Shown here in pieces: positions 17,196 to 25,773 of a DNA stretch of 64,000 bases. Source of the DNA: DATIKM01 sp035477595 (GTDB lineage: Bacteria > Armatimonadota > Chthonomonadetes > Chthonomonadales > CAJBBX01); assembly GCA_035477595.1 (NCBI GenBank), contig DATIKM010000028.1, forward strand, positions 36,892 through 100,891. The letters run 5' to 3'. Position 1 is the stretch's first letter. Every line of letters starts with the position of its first letter. Under the pieces are notes generated by a model, which was not told the DNA's origin, did no database searches, and saw only the letters and a list, made by a program, of their open reading frames with translations. The position numbers and the translations under genes are program-made.

Positions 17196-18088
17196 TGGGC
17201 GCACCGCGGGCCGCGCTGCGCGCAGCCCGGGTGTTGCTCGAGATGATCAAGTTTGAGCACACCGTGTTCGCGCTCCCCTTCGCTGTCGCAGGCGCCATCC
17301 TCGCTGCCGACCACGCGGGTCTGCCGGGGAGCCTGCCGGCTGCGCGGACAGCCGGCTGGGTGCTGGCGGCCATGGTGGGCGCGAGAAGCGCTGCCATGGC
17401 GTTCAACCGCCTCGTGGACGAAGCCTATGACAGGCTGAACCCGCGGACGGCCTGTCGGGCGTTGCCAATGGGGGTCGTCTCGCGCCGTGCCGTCTGGTTC
17501 TTCACGGCGGCATCCGCCGCGCTGCTGCTGGTCTCGTCATGGCAGCTCAATCCGCTCTGCCTCGCCCTCGCGCCCGTTGCGCTTGCCGCCGTGTTCGGGT
17601 ACTCGTACACGAAGCGCTTCACGTCTCTGTCGCATCTCGTACTGGGCGCGGCGATCGGGGTGGCGCCATCGGCAGCCTGGATAGCGGTAACCGGCGGCAT
17701 CGCCCCTACGCCCGTGCTGCTCTCACTCGCCGTCACCTTCTGGATAGGCGGCTTCGACATCATCTACGCACTCCAGGATGAGGCCTTCGACCGGCGGACT
17801 GGTCTGCACTCAATCCCCGCGCGCTTCGGCGCGGCGCGCGCCCTTCTGCTCTCTCGCATGTCTCACGTGGCATGTATTGCGGGACTGGTCGCCGTGGGCA
17901 TCTCCGCGGGTCTGGGCGCGGCCTACTACGCAGGGGTCGTGGTGGTGGCGGTCCTCATCGCCTACGAGCAGTCCATAGTGTCGCCCGGCGACTTGAGGCG
18001 CGTGAACACGGCCTTCTTCGCGATGAACGGGTGGGTGAGTGTGCTGCTTCTCGCGGCCATCGTAGCCGACAGGGTGGTGTTGCGGTGA
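17195..18088 (+). CDS. mqnP: UbiA-family prenyltransferase (menaquinone, MqnP-like)
   Basis: Membrane prenyltransferase of 297 aa with eight or nine TM segments that attaches the isoprenoid tail. The two Asp-rich substrate motifs are present: NRLVDEAYDRLNPRT (NxxxDxxxD) and DEAFDRRTGLHSIP. The wording around them (MIKFEHTVFALPFA, ARSAAMAFNR) is that of the MqnP/UbiA-like 4-hydroxybenzoate type rather than MenA. Start ATG overlaps the ubiX stop (TAATG). Its own stop overlaps the mqnA start. The role in prenylating the dihydroxynaphthoate precursor is inferred from the operon. Confidence 0.92.
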   Translation: MGAPRAALRAARVLLEMIKFEHTVFALPFAVAGAILAADHAGLPGSLPAARTAGWVLAAMVGARSAAMAFNRLVDEAYDRLNPRTACRALPMGVVSRRAVWFFTAASAALLLVSSWQLNPLCLALAPVALAAVFGYSYTKRFTSLSHLVLGAAIGVAPSAAWIAVTGGIAPTPVLLSLAVTFWIGGFDIIYALQDEAFDRRTGLHSIPARFGAARALLLSRMSHVACIAGLVAVGISAGLGAAYYAGVVVVAVLIAYEQSIVSPGDLRRVNTAFFAMNGWVSVLLLAAIVADRVVLR

Positions 18089-18894
18089 CCGCGCTGCGGC
18101 TCGGGTCGGTCCACTACCTCAACGCCAGGCCCCTTGTGGCGTGGTTCGAGTCGCCGGACTGCCCGCATGCGCCTGCCATCACCCTCGCGCCGCCGGCGGA
18201 GCTCGCTGCCATGCTTCGCGCCGGGCTCGTCGACGCCGCACTGGCCTCAACCTTCGAGCTGATCCGCGCGCCCGGGCTAGTGGCGCTGCCGGGGGTGTCC
18301 ATCTCGGCTCGCGCGGAAGTGCAGTCCGTCAGGCTCTTCTCGAAGCTCCCTGTGCCTCGCGTGCGCACTGTCGCACTAGACTCCAGCTCTCTCAGTTCGG
18401 CAGCCCTAACCCGCATCGTACTGGCTGACGCCTACGGGCTCAATCCGACGTACGTGTCGATGGGCCCCGACCTTGCGGCGATGCTCGAGGTGTGCGATGC
18501 CGCGCTACTCATTGGCGACCTGAGCCTGTTCGAGGACGTAACGCCCCACGTGCTCGACCTCGGCCGCGCCTGGTACGAGCTGACGGGTTTGCCATTCGTC
18601 TATGGGGCGTGGCTTGCCCGCGATGACCGTGACTTCTCGCGCATCAGCCAAGTGGTTCTGTTGGCCAAGGAGTGGGGGATGCGTCACCTGGAGCCCATCG
18701 CATCCGAGTGGTCGCTGCGCACCGGCATGGCCATCGGCCGCGTGCGGCGCTACCTTGCCGATGTGATGTGGTACGACCTGGGGCCAGCACACTGGTTGGC
18801 GATCACGGAGTTCCAGAGGCGGTGCGCGGCACACGGCCTGGCGCCCGCCGGCGTTCCACTGAGGGGTGCAGAGGAGAGGCAGGTGGGCGCGTGA
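18085..18894 (+). CDS. mqnA: Chorismate dehydratase MqnA
   Basis: First enzyme of the futalosine pathway (269 aa), converting chorismate to 3-enolpyruvylbenzoate. It has the periplasmic-binding-protein-like fold with the recognisable opening LGSVHYLNARPLV, the DAALASTFEL segment, LIGDLSLF (usual form LIGDxAL) and GLPFVYGAWLAR. A GTG start overlaps the mqnP stop by 4 bases and its stop overlaps the next gene by 4. This gene is the best proof that the operon makes menaquinone rather than ubiquinone. MqnB, MqnC, MqnD and MqnE are not in the window. Confidence 0.94.
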   Translation: MTALRLGSVHYLNARPLVAWFESPDCPHAPAITLAPPAELAAMLRAGLVDAALASTFELIRAPGLVALPGVSISARAEVQSVRLFSKLPVPRVRTVALDSSSLSSAALTRIVLADAYGLNPTYVSMGPDLAAMLEVCDAALLIGDLSLFEDVTPHVLDLGRAWYELTGLPFVYGAWLARDDRDFSRISQVVLLAKEWGMRHLEPIASEWSLRTGMAIGRVRRYLADVMWYDLGPAHWLAITEFQRRCAAHGLAPAGVPLRGAEERQVGA

Positions 18895-19463
18895 ACCATG
18901 AGGTCCTGCGCTGGCGTGCGCCATCCGCTGCCTCCGTGTGCCTCGTTCACGGCGACATCACGGAGGAGCGCGTGGACGCGATCGTCAACGCGGCTAACTC
19001 GCAGCTTCAGCATGGAGGAGGAGTGGCGGCGGCTATCGTACGGCGCGGTGGCGAGAGCATTCAGCGCGAGAGCGACGCCATAGGAGCCGTGCCGGTTGGA
19101 GCCGCTGTAGTGACCGGCGCGGGCTCGCTGCCTTGCCGGTTCGTCGTCCATGCGGTTGGACCGCGTTGGGGCGAAGGCGACGAGGACGCCAAGCTCGAAC
19201 GCGCGGCATCGAGCGCACTGCGTCTCGCGGCGTCCATGGGCCTGCGCACCGTGTCCATGCCGGCGATCAGCAGCGGCATCTTCGGCTTTCCGCGTGATCG
19301 GTGCGCGCGCATCCTGCTCAACTGCGCACGGGAGTGGCTCTGCGGTGCGGACCGCGGTACGCTTGAGGAGATACGGCTCTGCGTGTTCGACGCTGGTACG
19401 GTTCAGGCGTTCGAGCTGGTGTGGGGTGAGGTGTTTGGGCCGGCGTCGCCCGGCGCTCGCTGA
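18891..19463 (+). CDS. Macro-domain protein (ADP-ribose binding/hydrolysing)
   Basis: Stand-alone macro domain of 190 aa. The signature features are GDITEERVDAIVNAANSQL, HGGGVAAAI, VPVGAAVVTGAGSL, FVVHAVGP and the phosphate loop PAISSGIFGFP, the pattern of the MacroD-type, which in other bacteria removes ADP-ribose from proteins or deacetylates O-acetyl-ADP-ribose. A GTG start overlaps the mqnA stop by 4 bases, so translation is coupled to menaquinone synthesis. That coupling is unusual; no ADP-ribosyltransferase is seen nearby. Role in the operon is unknown. Confidence 0.9.
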   Translation: MNHEVLRWRAPSAASVCLVHGDITEERVDAIVNAANSQLQHGGGVAAAIVRRGGESIQRESDAIGAVPVGAAVVTGAGSLPCRFVVHAVGPRWGEGDEDAKLERAASSALRLAASMGLRTVSMPAISSGIFGFPRDRCARILLNCAREWLCGADRGTLEEIRLCVFDAGTVQAFELVWGEVFGPASPGAR

Positions 19464-19473
19464 AGCGGCGCCT

Positions 19474-19590
19474 GTGAGGTGCGAGATCGCGACAGACACT
19501 TCGCTGGTCGTTGATTTCAGCCACGCCCTGGTTGATACCACGCGCGTGTGGCCTGACCTCTCGGGCCGCCGCGTGGGTTCGATGCCGTGA
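19474..19590 (+). CDS. Possible 38-aa ORF coupled to the amidohydrolase
   Basis: A GTG at 19474 opens 38 codons that end in TGA overlapping the GTG start of the next gene (GTGA at 19587-19590). The peptide holds SLVVDFSHALVDTTRVWP, which loosely recalls the start of cyclase/kynurenine-formamidase proteins, so it may be the remnant of a lost gene. No family can be assigned, and it may be non-coding. Confidence 0.25.
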   Translation: MRCEIATDTSLVVDFSHALVDTTRVWPDLSGRRVGSMP

Positions 19591-20768
19591 GCTCCGTCGT
19601 GCGCGATATCTGGCGTCGCACGCGCCGGGTGGAAGCGTCCGCCGCCCGCTTGCGGCGGCGCCTCCATGCCCGCCCCGAGCTCAGCGGCTCGGAGCGCGCG
19701 ACGGCAGCGGCGGTAGCGCGCCGGCTACGGGCGCTCGGACTGGAGCCGCGCACGGGTGTGGGCGGACACGGCGTCGTCGCGGAGATCGCCGGCGGGCAGG
19801 CAGGCCGCACGCTGCTCCTGCGCGCCGACATGGACGCCCTGCCCATACAGGAGGCAGGCGATGCACCGCATCGCTCATGCCGCCAGGGGGTCATGCACGC
19901 GTGTGGCCACGACGGCCACACGGCCATCCTGCTCGGGGTTGCGGCGGTTCTGGCGAGGATGCGAGCCCAGCTCACCGGTCGTGTGCGGCTGGTGTTCCAG
20001 CCATCCGAGGAGACCGTCAACGGAGCGCGCGGCATGTGCGCGGAGGGCGCTGCGGACGGTGTGGACGGTGCGCTGGCGCTTCACGGATGGCCCGGCGTGC
20101 CGCTCGGGTCGGTGGCGGTCAGTGCGGGACCGAACATGGCGGCCGCCGACATGTTTGGGTGTGAGGTCCGGGGCAGGGGAGGGCACGCTGCCTATCCGCA
20201 TCAGGCTGCCGACCCCATCACCGCGGCCGCCCACGTCGTCTTGGCGTGGCAGACGATCGTGAGCCGTTCGGCTCCGCCGCAGGAGCCTGTTGTGGTTACG
20301 GTGGGGCGCATCACAGCGGGCACCGCTCACAACGTTATCCCGGAGACGGCCTGGATGCACGGCACGGTGCGCACCGTGTCGGGCGCACTGCGCGCACGGA
20401 TGCCTGCGCTGCTTCAGCGCATCGCCGAGGGCGTATGCGCCGCGCACGGGTCCACCTGCGAGGTAACCTACTCCCACGGGTCGCCAGCGTTGGTCAACGA
20501 CGCGAGCATGGTAGCGCTCGTGGAGCGTTCGGCAGCCGACATGCTGGGCGCCGAGCGGGTTCTGCCGATCGAGGCGCCCTCCATGGGAGGCGAGGACTTC
20601 GCCGAGTTCGCGCAGCGAGTGCCGGGCGCCCTCTTCCGTCTCGGGCTGGGCGGCGTGCCCCCCATCCACACACCTTCGTTCGACTTCGATGACGGCGCGC
20701 TGGCGGTCGGCATCGCGGTTCTGTGCAGAGCGGCGACGCGGTTCCTGTCTGACGCATCCGGCGCCTGA
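19587..20768 (+). CDS. M20D-family amidohydrolase/aminoacylase
   Basis: Zinc-dependent amidohydrolase of 393 aa that removes N-acyl groups from amino acids or related amides. It shows the full set of M20D metal ligands: MHACGHDGHT (Cys and His), PSEETVNGA (the catalytic Glu pair), LHGWP and SMGGEDFAEFA. The dimerisation domain begins near residue 185 with GRGGHAAYPHQAADP. It starts at GTG 19587 and is about 120 bases from the menaquinone operon, so it may be read from the same transcript. The substrate cannot be told; IAA-amino-acid hydrolase and hippurate hydrolase are close relatives. Confidence 0.9.
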   Translation: MSSVVRDIWRRTRRVEASAARLRRRLHARPELSGSERATAAAVARRLRALGLEPRTGVGGHGVVAEIAGGQAGRTLLLRADMDALPIQEAGDAPHRSCRQGVMHACGHDGHTAILLGVAAVLARMRAQLTGRVRLVFQPSEETVNGARGMCAEGAADGVDGALALHGWPGVPLGSVAVSAGPNMAAADMFGCEVRGRGGHAAYPHQAADPITAAAHVVLAWQTIVSRSAPPQEPVVVTVGRITAGTAHNVIPETAWMHGTVRTVSGALRARMPALLQRIAEGVCAAHGSTCEVTYSHGSPALVNDASMVALVERSAADMLGAERVLPIEAPSMGGEDFAEFAQRVPGALFRLGLGGVPPIHTPSFDFDDGALAVGIAVLCRAATRFLSDASGA

Positions 20769-20808
20769 CAACGGCGCCGCACCTGTGCCTGATAGGGGAG
20801 GATGACCC

Positions 20809-21750
20809 ATGCCGCGAGCGGTGGTGACGGGAGGCGCAGGGTTCCTCGGCTCGCATCTCTGCGACAGGCTTCTGTCCGAGGGTTTCGAGGTGGTCGTGCT
20901 CGACAACCTGATCACCGGAAGCACGGACAACATCAGCCACCATCTCGGCAACCCCAGGTTCCGGTTCCTCAAGTACGACGTGACGGAGTACCTGTTCCTG
21001 GACGGCCCGGTCGACCAGATCTACCACCTGGCCTCCCCCGCCAGCCCGGTCGACTTTCCGACGAAGCCCATCCAGATCCTGAAGGTGAACGCGCTCGGTA
21101 CGCACAAGGCGCTTGGGCTGGCGCGCGCAAAGGGCGCCCGCTTCCTCCTCGCCTCTACGTCGGAGGTGTACGGCGATCCGCTGGTCCATCCGCAGACCGA
21201 GGACTACCTCGGTAACGTGAACCCCGTCGGGATCCGCGGCGTCTACGACGAGGCGAAGCGGTTCGCCGAGTCGATGACGATGGCGTACCATCGGTTCCAC
21301 GGCGTGCCCGTTCGGATCGTGCGCATCTTCAACACGTACGGGGAGCGCATGCGGCTCGATGACGGCCGCGTGGTGCCCAACTTCATCGGTCAGGCGCTGC
21401 GGGGCGAGCCGATCACGGTGTACGGCACAGGACGTCAGACCCGCTCGTTTTGCTACGTCAGCGACCTGATCGAGGGGTTCCGCCGGCTCATGGAGTCGGA
21501 GCAGACCGGTCCGATCAACATCGGCAACCCTACGGAGCGCACCATGCTGGAGTTCGCGGAGGAGATACGGCGCCTCAGCGGCAGCGCGAGCGACATCGTG
21601 CTCCGGCCGCTCCCGACGTCCGACGACCCGAGGCAGCGGAAGCCGAGCATCGACCTGGCGCGCCGGACGTTGGGCTGGGAGCCGCACGTTTCTCTTGATG
21701 AGGGCCTCACCCGAACCATCGCGCACTTCCGCGAGCGGCTCGGTCTCTAG
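20809..21750 (+). CDS. UDP-glucuronate decarboxylase-like NAD-dependent epimerase
   Basis: Short-chain sugar-nucleotide enzyme of 313 aa. It has TGGAGFLGSHL for NAD, the SPASPVDFP segment typical of UDP-xylose synthases, LASTSEVYGDP with the catalytic Thr/Ser, and YDEAKR carrying the Tyr and Lys of the active site. The match is to UDP-glucuronate decarboxylase (UXS), which yields UDP-xylose for surface polysaccharide. dTDP-glucose dehydratase is the main alternative; the SPASP motif argues against it. RBS GGGGAGG lies upstream of the ATG. Confidence 0.88.
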   Translation: MPRAVVTGGAGFLGSHLCDRLLSEGFEVVVLDNLITGSTDNISHHLGNPRFRFLKYDVTEYLFLDGPVDQIYHLASPASPVDFPTKPIQILKVNALGTHKALGLARAKGARFLLASTSEVYGDPLVHPQTEDYLGNVNPVGIRGVYDEAKRFAESMTMAYHRFHGVPVRIVRIFNTYGERMRLDDGRVVPNFIGQALRGEPITVYGTGRQTRSFCYVSDLIEGFRRLMESEQTGPINIGNPTERTMLEFAEEIRRLSGSASDIVLRPLPTSDDPRQRKPSIDLARRTLGWEPHVSLDEGLTRTIAHFRERLGL

Positions 21751-21776
21751 CGCTGCTGCCCTCCGCGGCGGCGCCC

Positions 21777-21977
21777 ATGCGGGCGGTCCCTATGTTGGCA
21801 ACGCTGATGTGCCGCGTGGTGGTGGTTCTGGTGATTGCAGCGCTGGTGGCGTTCGCGCCGCTCAGCCCCGGCGATCCTTCCACGCCGTGGCGCCTCGTGA
21901 TCGCCGTGCTGGTGGTCGTGTTCGGCATCGGCAAGGCGCTCTACGACACGCTTTTCTACGACCGGCACCGCTCGTGA
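21777..21977 (+). CDS. Small two-TM membrane protein
   Basis: A 66-aa ORF with two hydrophobic segments (about residues 8-26 and 38-56) separated by a short polar turn with PGDPSTP, and a charged C-terminus. Codon use is GC-rich like that of its neighbours. It follows the epimerase by 26 bases and converges on mreD. I do not recognise a family. Confidence 0.5.
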   Translation: MRAVPMLATLMCRVVVVLVIAALVAFAPLSPGDPSTPWRLVIAVLVVVFGIGKALYDTLFYDRHRS

Positions 21978-22165
21978 GCGCTCGGCCGGACGGCGTGGGT
22001 CGGGGAGCCGGCGACTCTGCGGTCCCGGGCCCGGTGCGCTGGCGAGCCTACACGTTCACCGCCGCCGCGATCGGGTGACGCCGGCTAGTGCGCCCGTTCT
22101 ATCGGGCTCCGGTGCACGGGCCGGCAGCCATCTGCCCGAGCCGAACCCGGTCGACCGCGAGCCAG

Positions 22166-22651
22166 TCAGCTCTCCTCGCGGTCTGAGGCGACAGGCCGGA
22201 GGCAGAAGTACAACAGCGGGGCAAGGGCGCCGTTCGCGAGGACTGTGCCTCCGGTCCGCAACACCCAGGACAGGGCGCTCGGCGGCGGCGCGAAGATCGC
22301 GAACACGCACTCAAGGGCCAGTGTTCCGAGCAGTACGATGGCGGCTGCCACCGCGGCGCTGTCGCGAAAGACCCGGGCTTCGAGGGAGCCTACGACATAC
22401 GCCACCAGCGTTCTGCTCACGATGTAGCTGCCGACCAGGCCGGCCGCGTAGCCCGCTTCGAGCACCCCGACCAGCAGGCCGAAGCCTGCCGCCCGAGCTG
22501 GCCCCGAGAACATGCACACGACCAGGAGCGCCGCCGCCGCGAGATTGGGACGGCATCCAGCGATCTCGAGCGAGGCGCCCAAGGCAGCATGCACCGCGAA
22601 GGCCACCGTGAGCGCGAGCGCGGCAGCGGCGCCAGGGCGCGACCCCCTCAC
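22166..22651 (-). CDS. mreD: Rod shape-determining protein MreD
   Basis: Inner-membrane partner of MreB and MreC in the elongation machinery, 161 aa with about five TM segments. It starts with GTG at 22651 overlapping the mreC stop codon by 4 bases; the longer frame upstream only shadows mreC. The sequence matches MreD by context and hydrophobic profile (RPNLAAAALLVVCMFSGP, GLLVGVLEAGYA). Sequence identity in this family is low, so position after mreC is the main evidence. Confidence 0.85.
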   Translation of the reverse strand: MRGSRPGAAAALALTVAFAVHAALGASLEIAGCRPNLAAAALLVVCMFSGPARAAGFGLLVGVLEAGYAAGLVGSYIVSRTLVAYVVGSLEARVFRDSAAVAAAIVLLGTLALECVFAIFAPPPSALSWVLRTGGTVLANGALAPLLYFCLRPVASDREES

Positions 22652-23496
22652 CGCAGGACCGTCACTTCCTCGAGGCGATCGAACCGCACCGCAGGCCGGA
22701 CCGTCACGTGCTTCAGGGCGCCCGAGACGTCCAGTCGTGCGTCCTCCACGATGCCGATCGGTAGGCCCTTCGGGAACACCCCTCCCTCGCCGCCGAGGCC
22801 TGACGACAGAATGATGTCGCCGCGCCGGACATCGGCGTCGCGCGCCACGTAGTCCATCCGCAGGAGGTCCGTGCCGTTCCCCCGGCATATCCCGGTCGCT
22901 CGGGACTCGGGTCGCTGCACGCGCGCGCCGATTGCGGAGCTCGAGTCGGTGAGCAGAAGCACCACGGCGCTGGCGGGAGCGACGTCGAATACGTGTCCCA
23001 CCACGCCGCCAGGCGCCACCACCACGCTCTTGGCGCGCACACCGTCGCGCGAGCCACGTGAGATGACGAGGGTGTGGAAGCCGATGGTGGGCATGAGCGC
23101 AACGACGCGCGCGACGATCCTGCCGCGCGGGGCGGGCGCCTCGAACCCGAGGGTGCGCTGGAGCCTCTGCGCCAGAATGCCCATCTCATGGAGGCGAGTG
23201 ACTTCGGCGCGGAGCCGTGCGTTCTCGTCGCGGAGCTCGCGGTTCTCGCGCACTGCCTGTTCGGCACCGACGAGCACGGACCAGCGGCCACTGATCCAGC
23301 AACTGACCCCCGTGACGGCGGCCACCAGGGGCATAGTGACGGTGCGCACGACTGTGGTGACGGGGCTCGGGTCGCCCCGGGCGATGGCGCGGTTGTGGAG
23401 GACACCGAGGGACACCCCGAGCAAGACCAGGCCGGCCAGCACAAGCCGGTTGCCGATCGGACGCGTCGGGGTGGAGCGCAGCAACGCGACCTCCAA
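22648..23496 (-). CDS. mreC: Rod shape-determining protein MreC
   Basis: Periplasmic scaffold of the elongasome (282 aa). It has one N-terminal TM helix (about residues 18-38), a coiled coil (about 78-110, RENRELRDENARLRAEV) and the two beta-barrel domains, with GFHTLVISRGSRDGV and the GDIILSSGLGGEGGVFPKGLPIG motif characteristic of MreC. It follows mreB by 34 bases and overlaps mreD. Confidence 0.94.
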   Translation of the reverse strand: MEVALLRSTPTRPIGNRLVLAGLVLLGVSLGVLHNRAIARGDPSPVTTVVRTVTMPLVAAVTGVSCWISGRWSVLVGAEQAVRENRELRDENARLRAEVTRLHEMGILAQRLQRTLGFEAPAPRGRIVARVVALMPTIGFHTLVISRGSRDGVRAKSVVVAPGGVVGHVFDVAPASAVVLLLTDSSSAIGARVQRPESRATGICRGNGTDLLRMDYVARDADVRRGDIILSSGLGGEGGVFPKGLPIGIVEDARLDVSGALKHVTVRPAVRFDRLEEVTVLR

Positions 23497-23530
23497 GGGC
23501 GGCGGGCGCAGACGCCTGCCGGAAGCACTG

Positions 23531-24571
23531 TCAGCCGGTCTTCAACACCTTGCGGAGCGCAGGGCTGGTGTCGATCTCCTCGAGCACACACCCGGTGCCG
23601 ATGGCGACACAGCAGAGCGGGTCTTTGCCTATATGGACCGGCATCGAGGTCTCCTGCGAGATGAGCCGGTCCAAACCGCGAAGGAGAGCGCCGCCACCAG
23701 CCAGCACGATGCCACGCTCCATGATGTCGGCCGCGAGTTCCGGGGGGCAAGCCTCCAGAGTGACCTTGACGGCGTCCACGATGGCGCCCAAAGGCTCCTG
23801 AATCGCTTCGCGTACTTCGGTCGAGGTAATGTCCACGCCACGCGGCAGGCCCGAGATAAGGTCCCGGCCGCGCACCTGAATGCGACGCTCAGCCTCACCG
23901 GGGAACGCCGTACCGACCTCTACCTTGGCTTCCTCCGCGGTGCGGTCGCCGATGCTGAGGTTGTAGGTGCGGCGCACATACGCGATGATCGCTTCGTCTA
24001 TCTCGTCGCCCGCGACGCGGCTGGACCGGCTGGTGACGATGCCCGAAAGCGAGATGACCGCCACTTCGGTCGTGCCGCCTCCGATGTCGACGATCATCGA
24101 TCCGGTTGGCTCGGCTATGGGCAGCCCCGCCCCGATGGCAGCCGCCATCGGCTCCTCGATGAGGTAGGCTTCCCGGGCGCCCGCCTTCTTAGTTGCGTCA
24201 ACGACGGCGCGGCGCTCGACCTCTGTGACGCCGGACGGGATGCCCACAACAACCGTGGGAGCGACCCACATGCTGCGCCGATGCACCTTCTCGATGAAAT
24301 AGCGGAGCATCTTCTCGGTCTGGTCAAAGTCGGCGATCACGCCATCCTTGAGCGGCCGGATGGCCACGATGCTGCCCGGCGTGCGCCCGAGCATGCGCTT
24401 GGCTTCCTCGCCGACGGCCAGAACGCGGCCGGAGTCACGCTCGATTGCGACTACCGACGGCTCGCGCAGCAGGATGCCTTTGCCCTGCACGTGGACGAGC
24501 GTGTTGGCCGTGCCGAGGTCGATGCCCATGTCACGCGAGAAACGGGCGAGGAAGCCGCGCAGTATGCTCAT
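23531..24571 (-). CDS. mreB: Rod shape-determining protein MreB
   Basis: Bacterial actin that directs lateral wall growth, 346 aa, the usual length. Phosphate-1 GIDLGTANTLV, phosphate-2 VDIGGGTTEVAV and the adenosine motif GIVLAGGGALLRGLD are all present. I start it at the ATG at 24571 (MSILRGFLARFSRDMGIDLG); the frame extends upstream but without family features. First gene of mreBCD; the next genes on the minus strand follow at once. A TATGAT element about 105 bases upstream may be its promoter. Confidence 0.96.
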   Translation of the reverse strand: MSILRGFLARFSRDMGIDLGTANTLVHVQGKGILLREPSVVAIERDSGRVLAVGEEAKRMLGRTPGSIVAIRPLKDGVIADFDQTEKMLRYFIEKVHRRSMWVAPTVVVGIPSGVTEVERRAVVDATKKAGAREAYLIEEPMAAAIGAGLPIAEPTGSMIVDIGGGTTEVAVISLSGIVTSRSSRVAGDEIDEAIIAYVRRTYNLSIGDRTAEEAKVEVGTAFPGEAERRIQVRGRDLISGLPRGVDITSTEVREAIQEPLGAIVDAVKVTLEACPPELAADIMERGIVLAGGGALLRGLDRLISQETSMPVHIGKDPLCCVAIGTGCVLEEIDTSPALRKVLKTG

Positions 24572-24676
24572 GGACTGGCCAAAGCTCCTGTTCAGCGTGG
24601 AGTCAGGGGAGGGCGGGCGGGTCAGGCTTGCGCAACCGCACGGTCGCCACGCGCGCAGACGGGCGGCCGCACCGGT

Positions 24677-24682
24677 ATCATA
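24677..24682 (-). promoter_or_regulatory. Candidate -10 element of mreBCD
   Basis: TATGAT on the minus strand (24682-24677), about 105 bases before mreB in the intergenic region shared with the divergent DUF2993 gene. No clear -35 hexamer. Confidence 0.3.
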
Positions 24683-24801
24683 GTAGCACGAAAGCGGCCG
24701 GGCCTTTGCAGGGAGCGGGGTGCGCCAGGTGCATGCCCAGCTTGGGGCCCGCGCGCAGGGCCTGGCGCGTGGGAGGACGGTCTCCGCCCGTGAGGGAATC
24801 C

Positions 24802-25401
24802 ATGACAATACGCGTCGATTTGGCCGACATTCGGCTCCGCGGCCTCCGGCCAGGTGCGATGCTTCGCATCGAGGAAGCGCGCCTGACGGGCGCTGACCTT
24901 CAGGTTGGCGCAGATGGCAGGTTATCCGCACCGGCCGTGCATGTCTCGGTGGTGGTGACGGAGTCGGCGGCCAACGATGCGCTCCGCAGCATTGCCCTCG
25001 ACGGCCTCCGAGGCCTCGAGGTGACGATAGGCCCGGCGGGCCTGTGCATCTCGGGCAGATACGCTATTGCAGGTCCCATCACCGTGCCATTCCGGTTACA
25101 GGGGCGGCTGCGGGTCCGCGATGGAGCGCGTCTCGAGCTGGAGGCAACGCGGCTGGAGGTGGTGGGGGCCGCTTGGCCTGGCTTCACCACGGGCTTCGTG
25201 CAGGACCGCATCAACGGCCGGATCAACAGCTTGATGGCAACGGGAGCGCTGCCATTCGCCGCGCGCCTGCTCGACGTGGCGCACGAGACCGGGCGCCTGA
25301 CGCTGCGCGCGGAGTGCGACATCGACCTGCGCACCCGGCCATTGCCTCCGCCGACGGAGCCGGCTCCCGGGCCGGGGAGGGTGGAGGGGCGGGTGCTATA
25401 A
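24802..25401 (+). CDS. DUF2993/LmeA-like lipid-binding protein
   Basis: Protein of 199 aa with the DUF2993 pattern: beta-rich, with an N-terminal LADIRLRGL section, VVTESAANDALRS and the GFTTGFVQDRINGRIN-like C-terminal segment. The relative LmeA of mycobacteria binds phosphoinositides in the periplasm. This protein has no clear signal peptide, so its location is open. ATG at 24802; the longer upstream frame is on the divergent promoter region. It is divergent from mreB, and the gatC promoter overlaps its stop codon. Confidence 0.7.
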   Translation: MTIRVDLADIRLRGLRPGAMLRIEEARLTGADLQVGADGRLSAPAVHVSVVVTESAANDALRSIALDGLRGLEVTIGPAGLCISGRYAIAGPITVPFRLQGRLRVRDGARLELEATRLEVVGAAWPGFTTGFVQDRINGRINSLMATGALPFAARLLDVAHETGRLTLRAECDIDLRTRPLPPPTEPAPGPGRVEGRVL

Positions 25402-25402
25402 T
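25393..25402 (+). promoter_or_regulatory. Extended -10 promoter of gatC
   Basis: TGC followed by TATAAT (25397-25402) lies 23 bases before the gatC ATG and overlaps the stop codon of the preceding gene. The predicted leader is about 17 bases and contains GGAGG. Confidence 0.5.
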
Positions 25403-25425
25403 GGCGCAAGCACGCGGAGGCGACG

Positions 25426-25716
25426 ATGGCGCTGACCCGGGAAGAGCTGCGGAGTGTTGCCAAGCTGGCGCGCCTCGAGCTGACGGACCATCAGCTCGAG
25501 CTACATGGGCGATGGCTCAACGAGCTGCTGGCGCGCGTCGAGGAGTTGCAGGGGCTGGACGTGACCGGCATCGAACCGACAGCCCATAGCATCCCGCTCT
25601 CTAACGTCTTTCGCGACGATGCGTTGCGGCCTTCACTATCCCAGACCGAGGCGCTTGCCAACGCGCCAGAGGCTCGCGACGGATGCTTCGTCGTGCCGCG
25701 CATCATAGAGGACTGA
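25426..25716 (+). CDS. gatC: Glutamyl/aspartyl-tRNA(Gln/Asn) amidotransferase subunit C
   Basis: Small subunit (96 aa) of GatCAB, which stabilises the GatA-GatB complex. It starts with MALTREELRSVAKLARLELT and includes ELQGLDVTGIEPTAHS and ALANAPEARDGCFVVPRI, a near-textbook match. GGAGG lies before the ATG. gatA follows after 57 bases. Confidence 0.95.
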   Translation: MALTREELRSVAKLARLELTDHQLELHGRWLNELLARVEELQGLDVTGIEPTAHSIPLSNVFRDDALRPSLSQTEALANAPEARDGCFVVPRIIED

Positions 25717-25773
25717 TTCGTCCGCGCGCCGCGCCCGTGGCACGCGTGCTACTCCACTCCACGCGGAGGCGCC

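Noticed and set aside
22092..22107. Small hairpin as terminator between the small membrane gene and mreD
   Set aside because: Stem of only 5 bp and no T tract.
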